The position numbers and the translations under genes are program-made. The notes under the pieces were generated by a model. The model searched no databases, had not been told where the DNA came from, and worked only from the letters and a program-made list of their open reading frames with translations. Of a DNA stretch of 64,000 nt, positions 28,781 to 39,849 are shown one piece after another. Source of the DNA: Gordionus sp. m RMFG-2023. Its lineage: Eukaryota > Nematomorpha > Gordioida > Chordodea > Parachordodidae. Where the stretch lies: positions 1,860,001-1,924,000 of the forward strand of contig NC_088778.1 of the NCBI RefSeq assembly GCF_954871325.1. Direction: 5' to 3'. The number at the start of each line of letters is the position of its first letter. The first letter of the stretch is position 1.

Positions 28781-29400
28781 TTAATAATTTTTTAACGGAA
28801 AACGTCCTGATGGAATGTCCTTGATTCCTTGGTCAAGGGGCCAGCTACTAGTCTGGGACTTCACCTGCATAGACCCAAATGCACCATCCAACCACAACGT
28901 CGATGCCCTCGCTCTAGCAGAAACTCGTAAAACTATCAAATATAGTTCCATAGACCCCTCTTTCTTATTCATACCTATCGCCTGCTCTACTCTTACCACC
29001 TTCGGTAGCAAAGCTCTAATTTTTTTAAAGAATTAGGCAAACGGATTCGGGAAAAAACCGATCAGCCTAAAGAGTCCCTATTCTTACGACAAAGACTTGC
29101 TACCGCCATCATTCGCTCTAACTACCTAAGTTTCATCTCTTCCATTGAATAATCTCCTATGTCTATGCTCTCTCTCTCCCTTCTCTTTCCTAGTTTCCAT
29201 TCTTTTATCCCTTACCCTCTTTCGCAAATTATATTTTTATATTTTTTTTACCTTTATTAATTTTGCCATATAAAAAAATTTATTATTTACTATAAACTTT
29301 TGATAACATATTATATCAGCAACTATTGAAATAAAGAGAGAATTTACCCGTTAAAAAAAAATAAAATAAAATTAAAAAAAAAAAAAAAAAAAAAATTATA
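28781..29400 (+). mobile_element. 3' end of a non-LTR retrotransposon, 5'-truncated, with poly-A tail
   Basis: The block is GC-richer than its flanks. It encodes a conserved LINE C-terminus: RPDGMSLIPWSRGQLLVWDF, then ALAETRKTIKYSSI, FLFIPIACSTL, and after a one-base shift in a T run ELGKRIREKTDQPKESLF, then LRQRLATAIIRSNYLSFISS and a stop at about 29,150. A 3' untranslated part and a long A run (29,350-29,395) follow. The VPWSRGRCLVWD and LQRLSLAIQRGNA-type endings are common in LINEs of marine and arthropod genomes; I do not assign a clade. Confidence 0.75.
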
Positions 29401-29540
29401 TAAACAAAGTTTATAAAAAAAAATTATCAGGATAATTTTTTCAATAACGTGTTTAAGATATTGGGGTGCCACTGTACTGTACTCCCCAAAATTTCTTCAA
29501 TAAAAGTAATTAACTTGACAAAAATAGATCAGAAAAAAAA

Positions 29541-29727
<187 letters not shown>

Positions 29728-30815
29728 GTATGAATAGTATTCTTTATTACTCATAAATATTCTTAATAACTTTTTTTTCAAAAACAAATGTTTTTAGAAA
29801 AATATAATTTGATAACAAAAAAAATAAATAAAAATTCAGATGATGTTAGAAGTGCATATTTACTGACCACAGGATATCCTCTTCAAATTGGTATAGGAGG
29901 CATATGAACAAGATATGAAACTTTGGTACGATTGTTTTAGCACGTGATGAGATTGGGAAAAAATTCTTTACATTTAAAATTTGTATATGATTATAATTGT
30001 TTGAAATTAATAATTGTAATATGTTATTTATTTTTTACAATAACAAAAAAATTATAAAATATATCAAATTATTATCTAAATTTTGCTATTGCACGCCCAT
30101 TTTGGTAAACAGTAGGTGAAAATCTATTTTAATAAAATGATAGATCCAAGTTTTTTTGAATTTGTTTTTTTTACAGGTTTTTGTTTAGTTTTAGTTTTTT
30201 TCGTTTTTGTTTTTGAATATCTCAAGCAAAAATTGTTTTTTTTATAAACTCTATTAGCCAATAAATAAAATTTAAAAAAACATTATAAGGATATAAATGT
30301 AGCAATATTAATTGCATAAATGGTGCTTAGTAATGCCTCAGCTAGATTTCCCAACCATAAAGGTCACGGGTCACATTTACTGTTAGGAGAATTCGCGGGG
30401 AAGAATACAAAAATAGGGTAGACCGGGATAAAACAGTTCAAATTTTTGCATTTTGCCATAATATTTTGAAACATTAACTAAACAGAACAAAATAATATTA
30501 TATGTTTATATGGTAGTCAAAACATTCATCCACAAAATAAAACAAAGTGTAGCTCTCTATCTATATTACTTTAGGAGATGTGATCAATTATGTGAACTAT
30601 GTTCGCCATTTTACTCCATACCCAGAGTGAAGTTGCTAAACATTAGAATTAACAAAATATTGCAATTTTAACATGTATAACTAAACTAATCAGTAAAATA
30701 CCTGAATGCTAAAAATTATATCAATAATGGCACATTTTGAGTTTGCCCTTTCACATCTTTAATCAGATGGAACATTTTAACCGTTTTACCTTGAAAAACT
30801 TTACCACAAGGTTAT

Positions 30816-31085
30816 TGATAATTTCTAGGAAGGCATGTGGATTAATAGGGAAAATATTTATTTTATTTAATATAACCTTTCAAATTTATATATCTATCTA
30901 TATACAAAATTCTTGTCATTATATACATTTTTTATAATATCGTATTTACATATAAACATAATACATATGTCCTTTACAATTTCATTTTACTTTTTCTTAT
31001 CACTGACCTTTTAAACTAAAAAATACAATATTCAATTTTAGACCTTTTAAACAAAAATTATAATATTCAATTTTAATATTTAACA
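30816..31085 (-). mobile_element. Solo LTR of the 16.7-19.3 kb LTR family
   Basis: In reverse orientation it matches the LTRs at 16,690 and 19,053 over about 270 bp. It is flanked by the 5-bp duplication GTTAT (30,811-30,815 and 31,086-31,090), so it is an insertion reduced to one LTR. Its outer portion has diverged more than the two LTRs of the longer copy, suggesting it is older. Confidence 0.85.
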
Positions 31086-31099
31086 GTTATTATATTGTA

Positions 31100-31980
31100 C
31101 AAATGGTTATTACGTGACTTCTAAAAAGATTAGCTATTTTATAAGCTATGGCTTTAAGAAACATGTTTTACAAATTTTCGAATTTTAAACCTTATATATT
31201 TTGGTATACTAGAGGGTAAATTTTATAATTTTTGGGTAAAAAAACGGGTTTATGGCAAAATATGTCAAACCATTAAAGTTTTCCAAAAGATAAACAAAGG
31301 TAAGTATAATAATTGTATTTAGTATATATATATTATATCACCAATAATATAAATCCACTAATAACCCAAAATTTTATTTATCATATAGCACAATCATAAT
31401 AATAAATTTTGAACAAAGGAGTTGTTTTTTTTTATCATCACATTCATCTCACTAAAAACATGTCATTGCCATGATGTTTTACTTAGGTCACGTATAATAT
31501 TGTCATTAGATATTATATATTCTACCAATCTACATTTAAACATTATTTGGACTTTGGCTATTATAATATATATATGTATATATATATGTTAGTGTCAATA
31601 TCTTATTTAGGCAATGTGGGCATTCATAAGAAGTTCAACATTATTAACCAAGCCAACATTATGACAAGCATGACGGTGATATAAATCTTAGAGATATCAT
31701 TAATATAAAATATAAAAAGTATTTAATTCCGTTATTAATTTATTTTCAGTTTAGTTTAATTATAAACTTTTCTAAAACAACAATGCCCATATGAATAAGC
31801 TAGGTAAAATCTCAAACAAAATAAAGTTAAAACTTCTTTAATTGCCATGCGTAAAACTTGATACCCAAATATCATCTTTTTTAATTATATATTCCTAATA
31901 AGATATTTTATAGAAAATGGGGGAATTGTTTTTATCGATTTTTTATTCTAATTTAGCTCCTTTTTTTAGTCTTTCCGTTA
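31100..31980. other. AT-rich stretch, no gene seen
   Basis: Contains a TATATATGTATATATATATG run near 31,568-31,590. No exon or element end was supported. Confidence 0.4.
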
Positions 31981-31984
31981 CAAT

Positions 31985-33110
31985 AAGTCTTTATTTATGT
32001 AACTGTCCGCTGTCAATTATAATCATGACATGGCAGCAATAACTTATATTTACCTTAACTGGCGATTTATTTAAAAATGCAATTTTGTAGTTACGCGACA
32101 AATCAGCTGAAAATACGCCATCTTGATTGGCCCCTAATAATAAAACAACTTTGTAAACAAGATTTATTATATATTTATATAATTCTTTTTAATAGTTGAA
32201 AACTTATAAAAAATTTATAAAAAAAAATAAAATAATTTTTTTTGATGTCATTATTATTGTCAGTGCCATATTTATCATATTAATATTAAAACATATTTAT
32301 AAACACCTGAATGCTAAATTATCATAATTATTATATTTAATTATTACGTTAGTAATAAAGAGAAGAAAGGCATTGAAAGATAATAATAATTATAAAACAT
32401 TCATAAGAAAATTGATTACTATAAATTTAGGCATAGACCTATACTCTTTAGATTAGTTGAAACTTATTAAATAGTGCGAAATAATTATATATTCATGATG
32501 GTAGGTTTTCAAAATTATTTTTTATTTTAAAATATATCTCAGTATATGTAGTATATTCATTTCATATTTAAATAATACTTTGACAGGGTAATTATTAAAT
32601 TTTTTAAAAATCTTTGTATTTTTAGGGAACCTTTGAATATAATGTGATTTTTTAAAATTATGAATGAACTCAATGGTTAACTGCAAATTTGCCGAATATA
32701 CATAAGATAGGATAGGGTATTCAAGATATGATTGAGATGCACTTCCTGTAAACGCAACCAAAAATTGAGTAAAAGTTTTTAAAAAAAATAAACACGTTGA
32801 GGCTAAATATATATAATTATTAATAACTTTTTAAAAACAGATATCGGCGGTTTTAACCTCCGTCTTTTCACCGATAACACAATGCTGAAATACCTGAAGG
32901 TGTCCTAATTAATTTATTAAGGGTTAATAATTTAACATTTCAAAAATAGTCAACGGTGTAACCATTGTTTTATTTACTATTACTTTTCATCAGCGTTATC
33001 CTAATTTTAATAAAAACTGTCCATCAAATATTTAAAAATGGTTTCTTTGATTGATTTGCAGTGTATTAGTTTAAGATTTATGATTTAAATAACATCTTTT
33101 AATTTTATAT
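31985..33110. repeat. Segmental duplication copy 2 (partner 16,315-20,420), LTR-empty
   Basis: It carries the same ordered blocks as the partner. At about 32,348-32,353 the sequence runs straight across the site where the LTR element sits in the other copy (TTAGTAATAAAGAG), with a single TAGT and no LTR. It has one copy of the 127-bp repeat and an extra ~150 bp containing a family B exon. Confidence 0.85.
32841..32899 (+). pseudogene. Family B leader exon B6, decayed
   Basis: After AAAAACAG the block ATATCGGCGGTTTTAACC...GATAACACAATG...ACCTGAAG before GTG matches family B exon 1. It is 59 bases instead of 58, and the one-base insertion breaks the frame after the TQC position. No second exon was recognised downstream. 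The ~150 bp that contains it is absent from the paralogous locus near 20,245. Confidence 0.6.
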
Positions 33111-33398
33111 GGTTCAAAACTAAAAAATAAGAGGTGTTTTATAAGTCATATATTTTTTAAAATGAATTGGGATATATCCTTCTCATGAAAAACAATTTAA
33201 TAGATAAGTTTCACATTAGAGATCTGCTGGTGTGTAGAAATAGCCCAGCCTATTCTTGCTTAAAAGAAAAATTTACAATTTGACACCTTATGATGATTAG
33301 AAGTATATTATACTTATCTCAGGTCATTAAAAACCATGAGATTTGGATTAGGGCACACAAAAATTTTTCACAAAATTTATCTACAACATGGCAACTGT

Positions 33399-33979
33399 CA
33401 GCGTCTACATGAGCAGGAGGGGTAGGAGCAGTTTGCCTCCTATTTTTGAGGGGGGGGGGGGGAGAGGGGGTAGGCTGTATTAATGGGGGTAAGATAAATT
33501 TTTTTAGGGGGTTATCTATTAAATTTTGAGATTAAATAGGACAAATATTATTGCTGTATAAATTAATACTTTTATCATAGAATTATTAAAATACAATTCA
33601 TAGACCAAATCTATATATTCCAAACAATCATACTTATTGTTTTCCAAATAAAACTTTCTGCTATCCTTTTAAATGTAATTTAAAAGGTTTAGAAATTTCA
33701 GCAAGCTCATAATGCCTTAATAATTAATTCATTGTAAATAATGGAGGTTTTAATTGAATTTATTATCTAAAAAATAAATTCTTTATATTCTCAAAATATT
33801 GATAGTTGGTAGTAGAGATAGATTAATTTAAGTTATCCTTTATAAATTCTCTGAAAAGAGTATCAATAAATTAAAAAGGTAAAAATAATAATAGGAGGCG
33901 GCGGGAATTTTTTAGGGGGGTAGTCAAAGGTTTTTGAAGGGGGTTTGCATCCAGTGAAAATCCTGTCATGTAGACGCTG
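33399..33979. mobile_element. Nonautonomous hAT-type element, 581 bp, perfect 8-bp duplication
   Basis: Inverted ends CAGCGTCTACATG and CATGTAGACGCTG, followed inward by AGCAGGA and its complement TCCTGTC. Identical 8-bp flanks, GCAACTGT, lie at 33,391-33,398 and 33,980-33,987. G-rich runs (about 33,451-33,475 and 33,890-33,950) are unusual for this window. No transposase. hAT is the likely superfamily; P elements also make 8-bp duplications. Confidence 0.85.
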
Positions 33980-33989
33980 GCAACTGTTA

Positions 33990-35220
33990 TACGGGTTATA
34001 AATATTGTGTTAATTATTTTTTAATTAAACGAATTGTTGAAATAGTTCTCATATTTACCTACGAATATAAAATAATATCATAAATAAATACCATTGCTTG
34101 TTTGGTTTATTTATATTTAAAATATAATGAACATAATTTTTAAAATTCATCAATAAACATTTTATTACTCAATATAATTATTTAATATATTTATAAATAA
34201 CAATAATTTTTCCTTTACATGTGTTAACAAGTTATTTAAAAATGTATTCTTTTAAATATTTATTTGCCCTTTTTTCGATAGTTCATAAGATATTCTTATT
34301 TTAACTTTTCCATTGCCTCACAATTGTTTGTGTATATATTAAATGGTCTGACATACAAAAATTTTTTGAATAATTTAGAAAGAAAGAGAGCTTTTCTTTT
34401 CCTAAATTTTTTTAATTCGATTTATTCCACATGTGGCTAATAAAATTATATCATATATATCATATGAAAGTAATCCTCTTCCAACACCTGTTCAAGTTTA
34501 TCATTAGATTATCTATTTATACTTTGGATCAATCTTTTTATCACGACAGATGAATAAGATCGCATTGGGTCTTAGCATACAGTTGTGTCCAAAAAATTAA
34601 CATCTTTTATTAAATGTATTTAAATATCCATGTTAAGCCAGCTTTCAATCTATATATAAAAATTATTTTTAAAACTAATATAATTACATTATACCAATAA
34701 CTATAGGTTCATTTGATTTGAGTCAGACAGAATGATAAAATCCTATAACATTAATAATTATTAAAAAATTATAGTGTATATCACATATCCTTAATTTCAT
34801 CCAAATATGCCCTGGTTTTTTTTATATGAATATATTACAAATAAAATTAACTATATAGTTATACATCTCATTTAGTCAGCTAACATTTGTTGGTTTGAAA
34901 TTTTTTTTTGTTAATATTTACACATTTTATAGTAGTTTATACAAAAATAAATACCCAAAATTGATTCACATTAATTAATATAAAAAATAATAGCGAATAT
35001 ATCATATTTAAATTTTTTTTTAATATCCAATCACCATACTTTGGTAAAGTGAAACAAAAATATTTTATTTTTGACACTAAAATTTATATATTTTGTTGAT
35101 ATTTATTTTGACAATAATAAGTCCAAATTTTAATTTAGTCATATTCCTTTTGATTGATTGATTATTTTTCACCCGTCGCTATGTAACAATTAATGATAAT
35201 ATTTTTATATATATAAATTC
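33990..35220. other. AT-rich stretch, no gene seen
   Basis: No exon, terminal repeat or shared block was found. Confidence 0.4.
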
Positions 35221-35234
35221 TATCTTATATTTAG

Positions 35235-35307
35235 ACATCATTAACAATCGCAAAATGTATCGGTCGAAACGTAGCTATTCTTTCATGAAATTCGTCCCAA
35301 ATATCAG
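35235..35307 (+). CDS. Candidate internal exon, 73 bases, basic peptide, unidentified
   Basis: Flanked by TATATTTAG and a CAG-GTGCAG donor, the block reads in one frame as IINNRKMYRSKRSYSFMKFV and then PNI, phase 1 in and phase 2 out. Its length (73) and phases equal those of family A exon 2, but it has no matching cysteines, so I do not place it in that family. The composition is richer than its flanks. No partner exon was found. Confidence 0.25.
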
Positions 35308-35319
35308 GTGCAGATCTGG

Positions 35320-36150
35320 TATGAAACACACGGGTATTTTCCTAAGTCTTTATTTCTTTTAATCCAAATTTTAAAACAATATTAGCATTGATAAATATAA
35401 ACACTTAAGCTAGCCCTTTCTGCTAATTGTGCCCCAAGACCTTGATCCAGCTTATTCAACATTATTTGAATTTTCTTTTTTTTTCAAAATTATTAAAATG
35501 ATAGTAATGATATGTACGTAATAAATACTAACAACTTATGAAAAATTTGGGGGGTTGTGAAGATGGGAGGAAGGAAGGTAAAATGGGAGTAAAGTTATTC
35601 TAAAAGATATTTTTCTTTTGAATATGCAATTTTATTTCAACATTTTTCTTTCTTCTTTTATTTTTACGAGTATCCTCAAATTGAAAAAAAAACTAGCTCA
35701 TTGCGTTAGGATCTAAGTTTTTCCCTAAATTTTTAAGTTGTCGCGTTTTAAATAGAATATCTGAGAAATAATTTCTTATCATGGCTTTAAGGATTTTAAG
35801 TTATCATCCACAAAATATTAAAGTGAAGTGTGGTTCTTGGCAGGGGACAATAGATGCTATATCCAATAAGTTAAATCGATATGATTCACTAAGCGAAAAG
35901 TATAAAGATTAGCAAATTTTTTTAGCTTTTTTTTTTAAATTTAAGCAATTCTGAGAATATTTATTGTATATGATTCTTATTTTATTAATTTATTATTTCC
36001 ATATGAGGGGCGCATATTTTTGAAAGAAGGACATTATATTTTCCAATAACGACTTGCTATTTCGATTTCATGAACCAAATAATTAATATTCGAATCACGA
36101 GAAGAAAATATTATATATCGAATAATATTTCTATATTCATTTATACTAGT
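35320..36150. other. AT-rich stretch, no gene seen
   Basis: Contains a short G-rich patch near 35,550-35,590. Nothing else was recognised. Confidence 0.4.
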
Positions 36151-36300
36151 GTTGTTAAGGTTACTAGTTAAAAGTAAAACTAAGTTAGATTTTTGCTAAA
36201 AGTAATAACTGTAATTAGTTATATTTTAAAAATTGTAACTAGTAACTGTAACTAGTTATATTTTTAGAAATTTAACTGCCAGAAGTAACTAGTTACTTCT
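36151..36300. mobile_element. hAT-like MITE end with GTAACTAGTTAC subterminal repeats
   Basis: Starts TAGTGTTGTTAAGGTTACTAG and carries several AGTAACTAGTTACT-type motifs in both orientations, typical of subterminal repeats of hAT elements. A right end was not found. Confidence 0.45.
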
Positions 36301-36689
36301 AGAGATATGTATGAATAAATCTTAAAAATATATTCAAATAATTAGTTTTAATTTTAATATTTGAATTGATCATTTTATTAGAAGAATATTAAAATTATAA
36401 TTAAATATACTATAACTTTATAAAAATATATAATTAAAAGAAGAGAAATAAAAAAAATAAAAATATATATTTTAAGTTTGGTCGGCGAGGCTTAATGACC
36501 CATGTACAGATATACAGTTTGATCGACAAATTTATTGATATTCTTTGTCGCAGGTAGAGCCCTTCTCTTGAATCACCTGTGATTAAACGTAACCTTTGCC
36601 CTATTATTTTGAATAATTTTAGGGCTTGGGGTCCAAATGATAGACAGGTGTCTTAGACTACCCGAACAAACAAAAGATTATTAAGGTGG

Positions 36690-38330
36690 CATTTTTATAA
36701 AAAAATATATTTACTAGAAATTTTTGGCCAAATGAATAATCATAAATTACATTTTAATCCTTTTGTCAAACTGTTTGGTTTTCTTTATTTACTACAGTAC
36801 AGGTATAATAGTATGACCTGCCCAAAAATGATAATCTAGAATCGTCTTTGATATTATATTTTATTAGATATTTAACACGTTTTATGTAATTCAAATTTAA
36901 TTATATTTTCACCTATAATTTTTTAGTTTATCCTTTATTAGAAACCTGGGAAAATCGATGTTTTCTATTTTAGCCTACCCATGGCTCACAAAAACTGTTT
37001 GGCTTGCTCTGCCCAATGGCCGGACTAGCTCTTGACTATGTCGAAGTTATCCAAAATATATAGAGGAGGTTAAACATGTTTCAATAAATATCCCGCTAAA
37101 TATCATGTATTTAAAATCTAAAAATATAAATTTACTTTGATTAGATTTTTAACACATTGGTGAAAAAAAATACATTAAATGTTACATATATATGTATATT
37201 AATATAATTAGAATTTACTTACTCTTATCTGATAAGATAATAAAATTTAAAAATACTCTTTTATTTGTTAGCAAAATTAGAAACCAAAAATAATATCCAA
37301 ACTACATTTTATAATTTTTTGAAATATCAACTATATAATATAAATAATAAAAATTTCGCAGTAAATAATATCCCCAGTATGCTGAAATTATTATCCTAAA
37401 GCCTCCTCGTATCAGTTGAAAGATCTATCTACGACCAACATGTTTCAAAAATCGACCAATTGTAATTGTCCTAATTCGTGATACATGAATACATCTAACA
37501 TTACCCAAATCTATTTATTTATTTATTTTTAATTTAAACTATTTATACTTAGAAAACATATATATATATAATCGTTTAAGTAAGAAGAAAAAAATTATCA
37601 CTTGTAACACTCCGAAAATCTGAGCATCGAACTCAAATTGCAGTTGCCACGCTATAGATAAAATTTTGCTAAAAAATAATTGGTAACTCGAAATCTTACG
37701 ACTTTTAATGACGTGAGATGTAATATATTTAATATATATAGTCAACATAAGGTTTACAAATGTTTTTTATTTCACTTCAAAATGCAGGAATATTTGGCAT
37801 GGCATTAAAAAAAATATATATAAATATTCTCATGAATTTAGAGGATCATATCAAATGTATATTGGTGATTGTAAAATGAATATAATTTCTGGAAAATACA
37901 AAAATATAATCAATATTCTTGTTTACTGGATATAGTTGTTTCACGATGATCATTAGATTGAACTTCTAATTTCTTCTAAGAAAATAAAATAATAATTATA
38001 TAAATTTTTTGGTTTAATAATATCGAAAAAATTGGAAATAAATTTATCACCTTTGATAAAAATAGATGAGGGCCTATGAAAAGTAAAGGGTTAAAAAAAA
38101 ATAATTAGATTGTATATTACCTTCAGGTGTTCGGTCTTGTGTTATCGATGAAAAAACGAAAAACAAGGAACATCTGTTTTTTTTTAAATTAATAAGTGTT
38201 TTAATTCTACTGGACAATTTATAAATAAGGATGTACCACGAGGAACATAAAATTAATTTGTGCCATTTAATAAATCTTTATCGAATAAAAGTATGCGTAG
38301 TTACTATATTTCTAAGAAAATTAATAATTA
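36690..38330. repeat. Tandem duplication, unit A
   Basis: Its first part (36,690-37,150) matches 38,930-39,330 (TTTTTGGCCAAAT, TTGTTTGGTTTTCTTTATTTACTACAG-type blocks, CCTGGGAAAATCGATG, CTAGCTCTTGACT). The remainder (37,190-38,330) matches 43,470-45,230 (ATCTGATAAG, CTGAAATTATTATCCTAAAGCC, CACTTGTAACACT, AGTCAACATAAGG, GGCATGGCATT). Unit A carries family B copy B4. Confidence 0.85.
37926..38173 (-). pseudogene. Family B copy B4, frameshifted leader
   Basis: The minus-strand exon 1 (38,173-38,121) starts ATG after AAAACAG but is 53 bases, five fewer than B3, which breaks the leader frame. A possible exon 2 (37,977-37,926), read after an internal ATTAG acceptor, still encodes VQSNDHRETTIS, nearly identical to B3. 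The body is preserved while the leader is broken. Confidence 0.55.
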
Positions 38331-38611
38331 TTTTATCGTTTCAATGATCTTCTATTTTAATTAAATTTGTCATTTATAGTTTTTTACAAAATTCTTTTGA
38401 AAGTAATTGCCCAGTACATTATTTACCAATTGAATAAAATTCACTAAAAATATTCCAGTAATCAATTCGTTATGAGCATTAGAACGACTTACCATCTTTA
38501 AAATTATCATTATAACAAAAACATTTATTTTATTTATAAATTTCAAATGAGGGGATGCTAATATTCACAATGGATCACTTATTTTAATTTTACATCTAAA
38601 TAAGAACCTAC

Positions 38612-38668
38612 CTCCAGGGTTCGCATTGTGTTATCGACGAGTAAGCTAATGTTAAGGCAATTAATTAT
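38612..38668 (-). pseudogene. Family B leader exon B5, altered length
   Basis: On the minus strand after CCAG the block encodes LIALTLAYSSITQCEPW and ends before GTAGGT. It is 57 bases rather than 58, with small length changes at both ends, and begins ATA. The SSITQC core is shared with B3. No downstream exon was recognised between here and B4. Confidence 0.5.
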
Positions 38669-38929
38669 CTGGTTTTGCCATTAAAAGGTATTAAGTTATT
38701 AATAACCCATAAGAATAAAGAATTAATTTGATATATTTTTATAGGTTTTAATAAATTAAACCAGCAAGGTTTATCATATGCAATAAAATATATTTTTCTA
38801 ACTAATATTTCCAAAATTTTTTGCTTTATAATAATTTCCAATGTCGTTGATTGTTAAAATATCGCTTCATTTTTATCATCCGTGGCCTGTCTACATTTTT
38901 TTTTGATAAACCTATTCATATCGCGTATA

Positions 38930-39330
38930 TAAAATATTTTTATAAAAAATAGATTTACTATAAAATTTTTGGCCAAATAAATAAGCATAAATTACAATTT
39001 AATCCGTTTTGTCAAATTGTTTGGTTTTCTTTATTTACTACAGTAAAGGTATATATGACCTGTCCAAAGATAATAATCTATAGTTGTCCTTGATATTATA
39101 TTCTATTGGATATTTAAAAACACGTTTTATGTAATTCAATATTATTTTCACCTATAATTTTTTAGTTTATCCTATATTAGGAACCTGGGAAAATCGATGT
39201 TTTCGACTCTAGTCTACCCATGGCTCAAAACTGTAAGGCCTGCTCTGCTTAATGCCCGGGCTAGCTCTTGACTTGGGTTTACTATAAATTGAACTAGGAT
39301 ATATACAAATATTTAAAACTCAAAATATAT
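38930..39330. repeat. Tandem duplication, unit B, first part
   Basis: Matches 36,690-37,150 (see unit A). Its continuation is displaced to 43,470-45,230 by about 4.1 kb that includes the RTE LINE. Confidence 0.8.
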
Positions 39331-39339
39331 TATTATTTT

Positions 39340-39845
39340 ATTCTCTAATCTTTTCCCTATGGTAATCTCATATCGTCTAATTTTTATCATAATAAGCTTT
39401 TTCTCTGATAATTTTGTGAGATTGTTAGCTATTTTTCTTCAAAATGTAATATCAAAATGATTTATAACACTTTCAATTATTATATAAAAATATTATCATA
39501 TATGGAGTATGTGATTTCCATCATTTTTTCAAATATTTCAAGAATAAATAAAGTTAGAGAAATATTTAAATTTTATTATATAGATTAAATAATAGATCTT
39601 TAATATGATATTTAAATTAATATGTTGGAAATCCGATTAAAACCCAAAACCGGATATGTAAAATAGGAAATGGGTATAAAGATTTAATTCTTTTCTGTAG
39701 ATATATTTCAGACTGCTTTATACTTGAACAAATTCCTAGATTGGGATGAAAGAGGGTCTAGAAGTTTTAACCATTTATTATATGAATTTAAACATACATC
39801 ATATTTAAATTTAATAAATATATATATGTAATAATTTTTATTTAA
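39340..39845. other. AT-rich stretch before the RTE element
   Basis: Not matched to unit A. No exon or repeat family was recognised. Confidence 0.35.
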
Positions 39846-39849
39846 AAAT

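Noticed and set aside
37539-37748. 69-residue minus-strand open frame within duplication unit A
   Set aside because: The frame is not kept in unit B at 43.9-44.0 kb, although the DNA is homologous.
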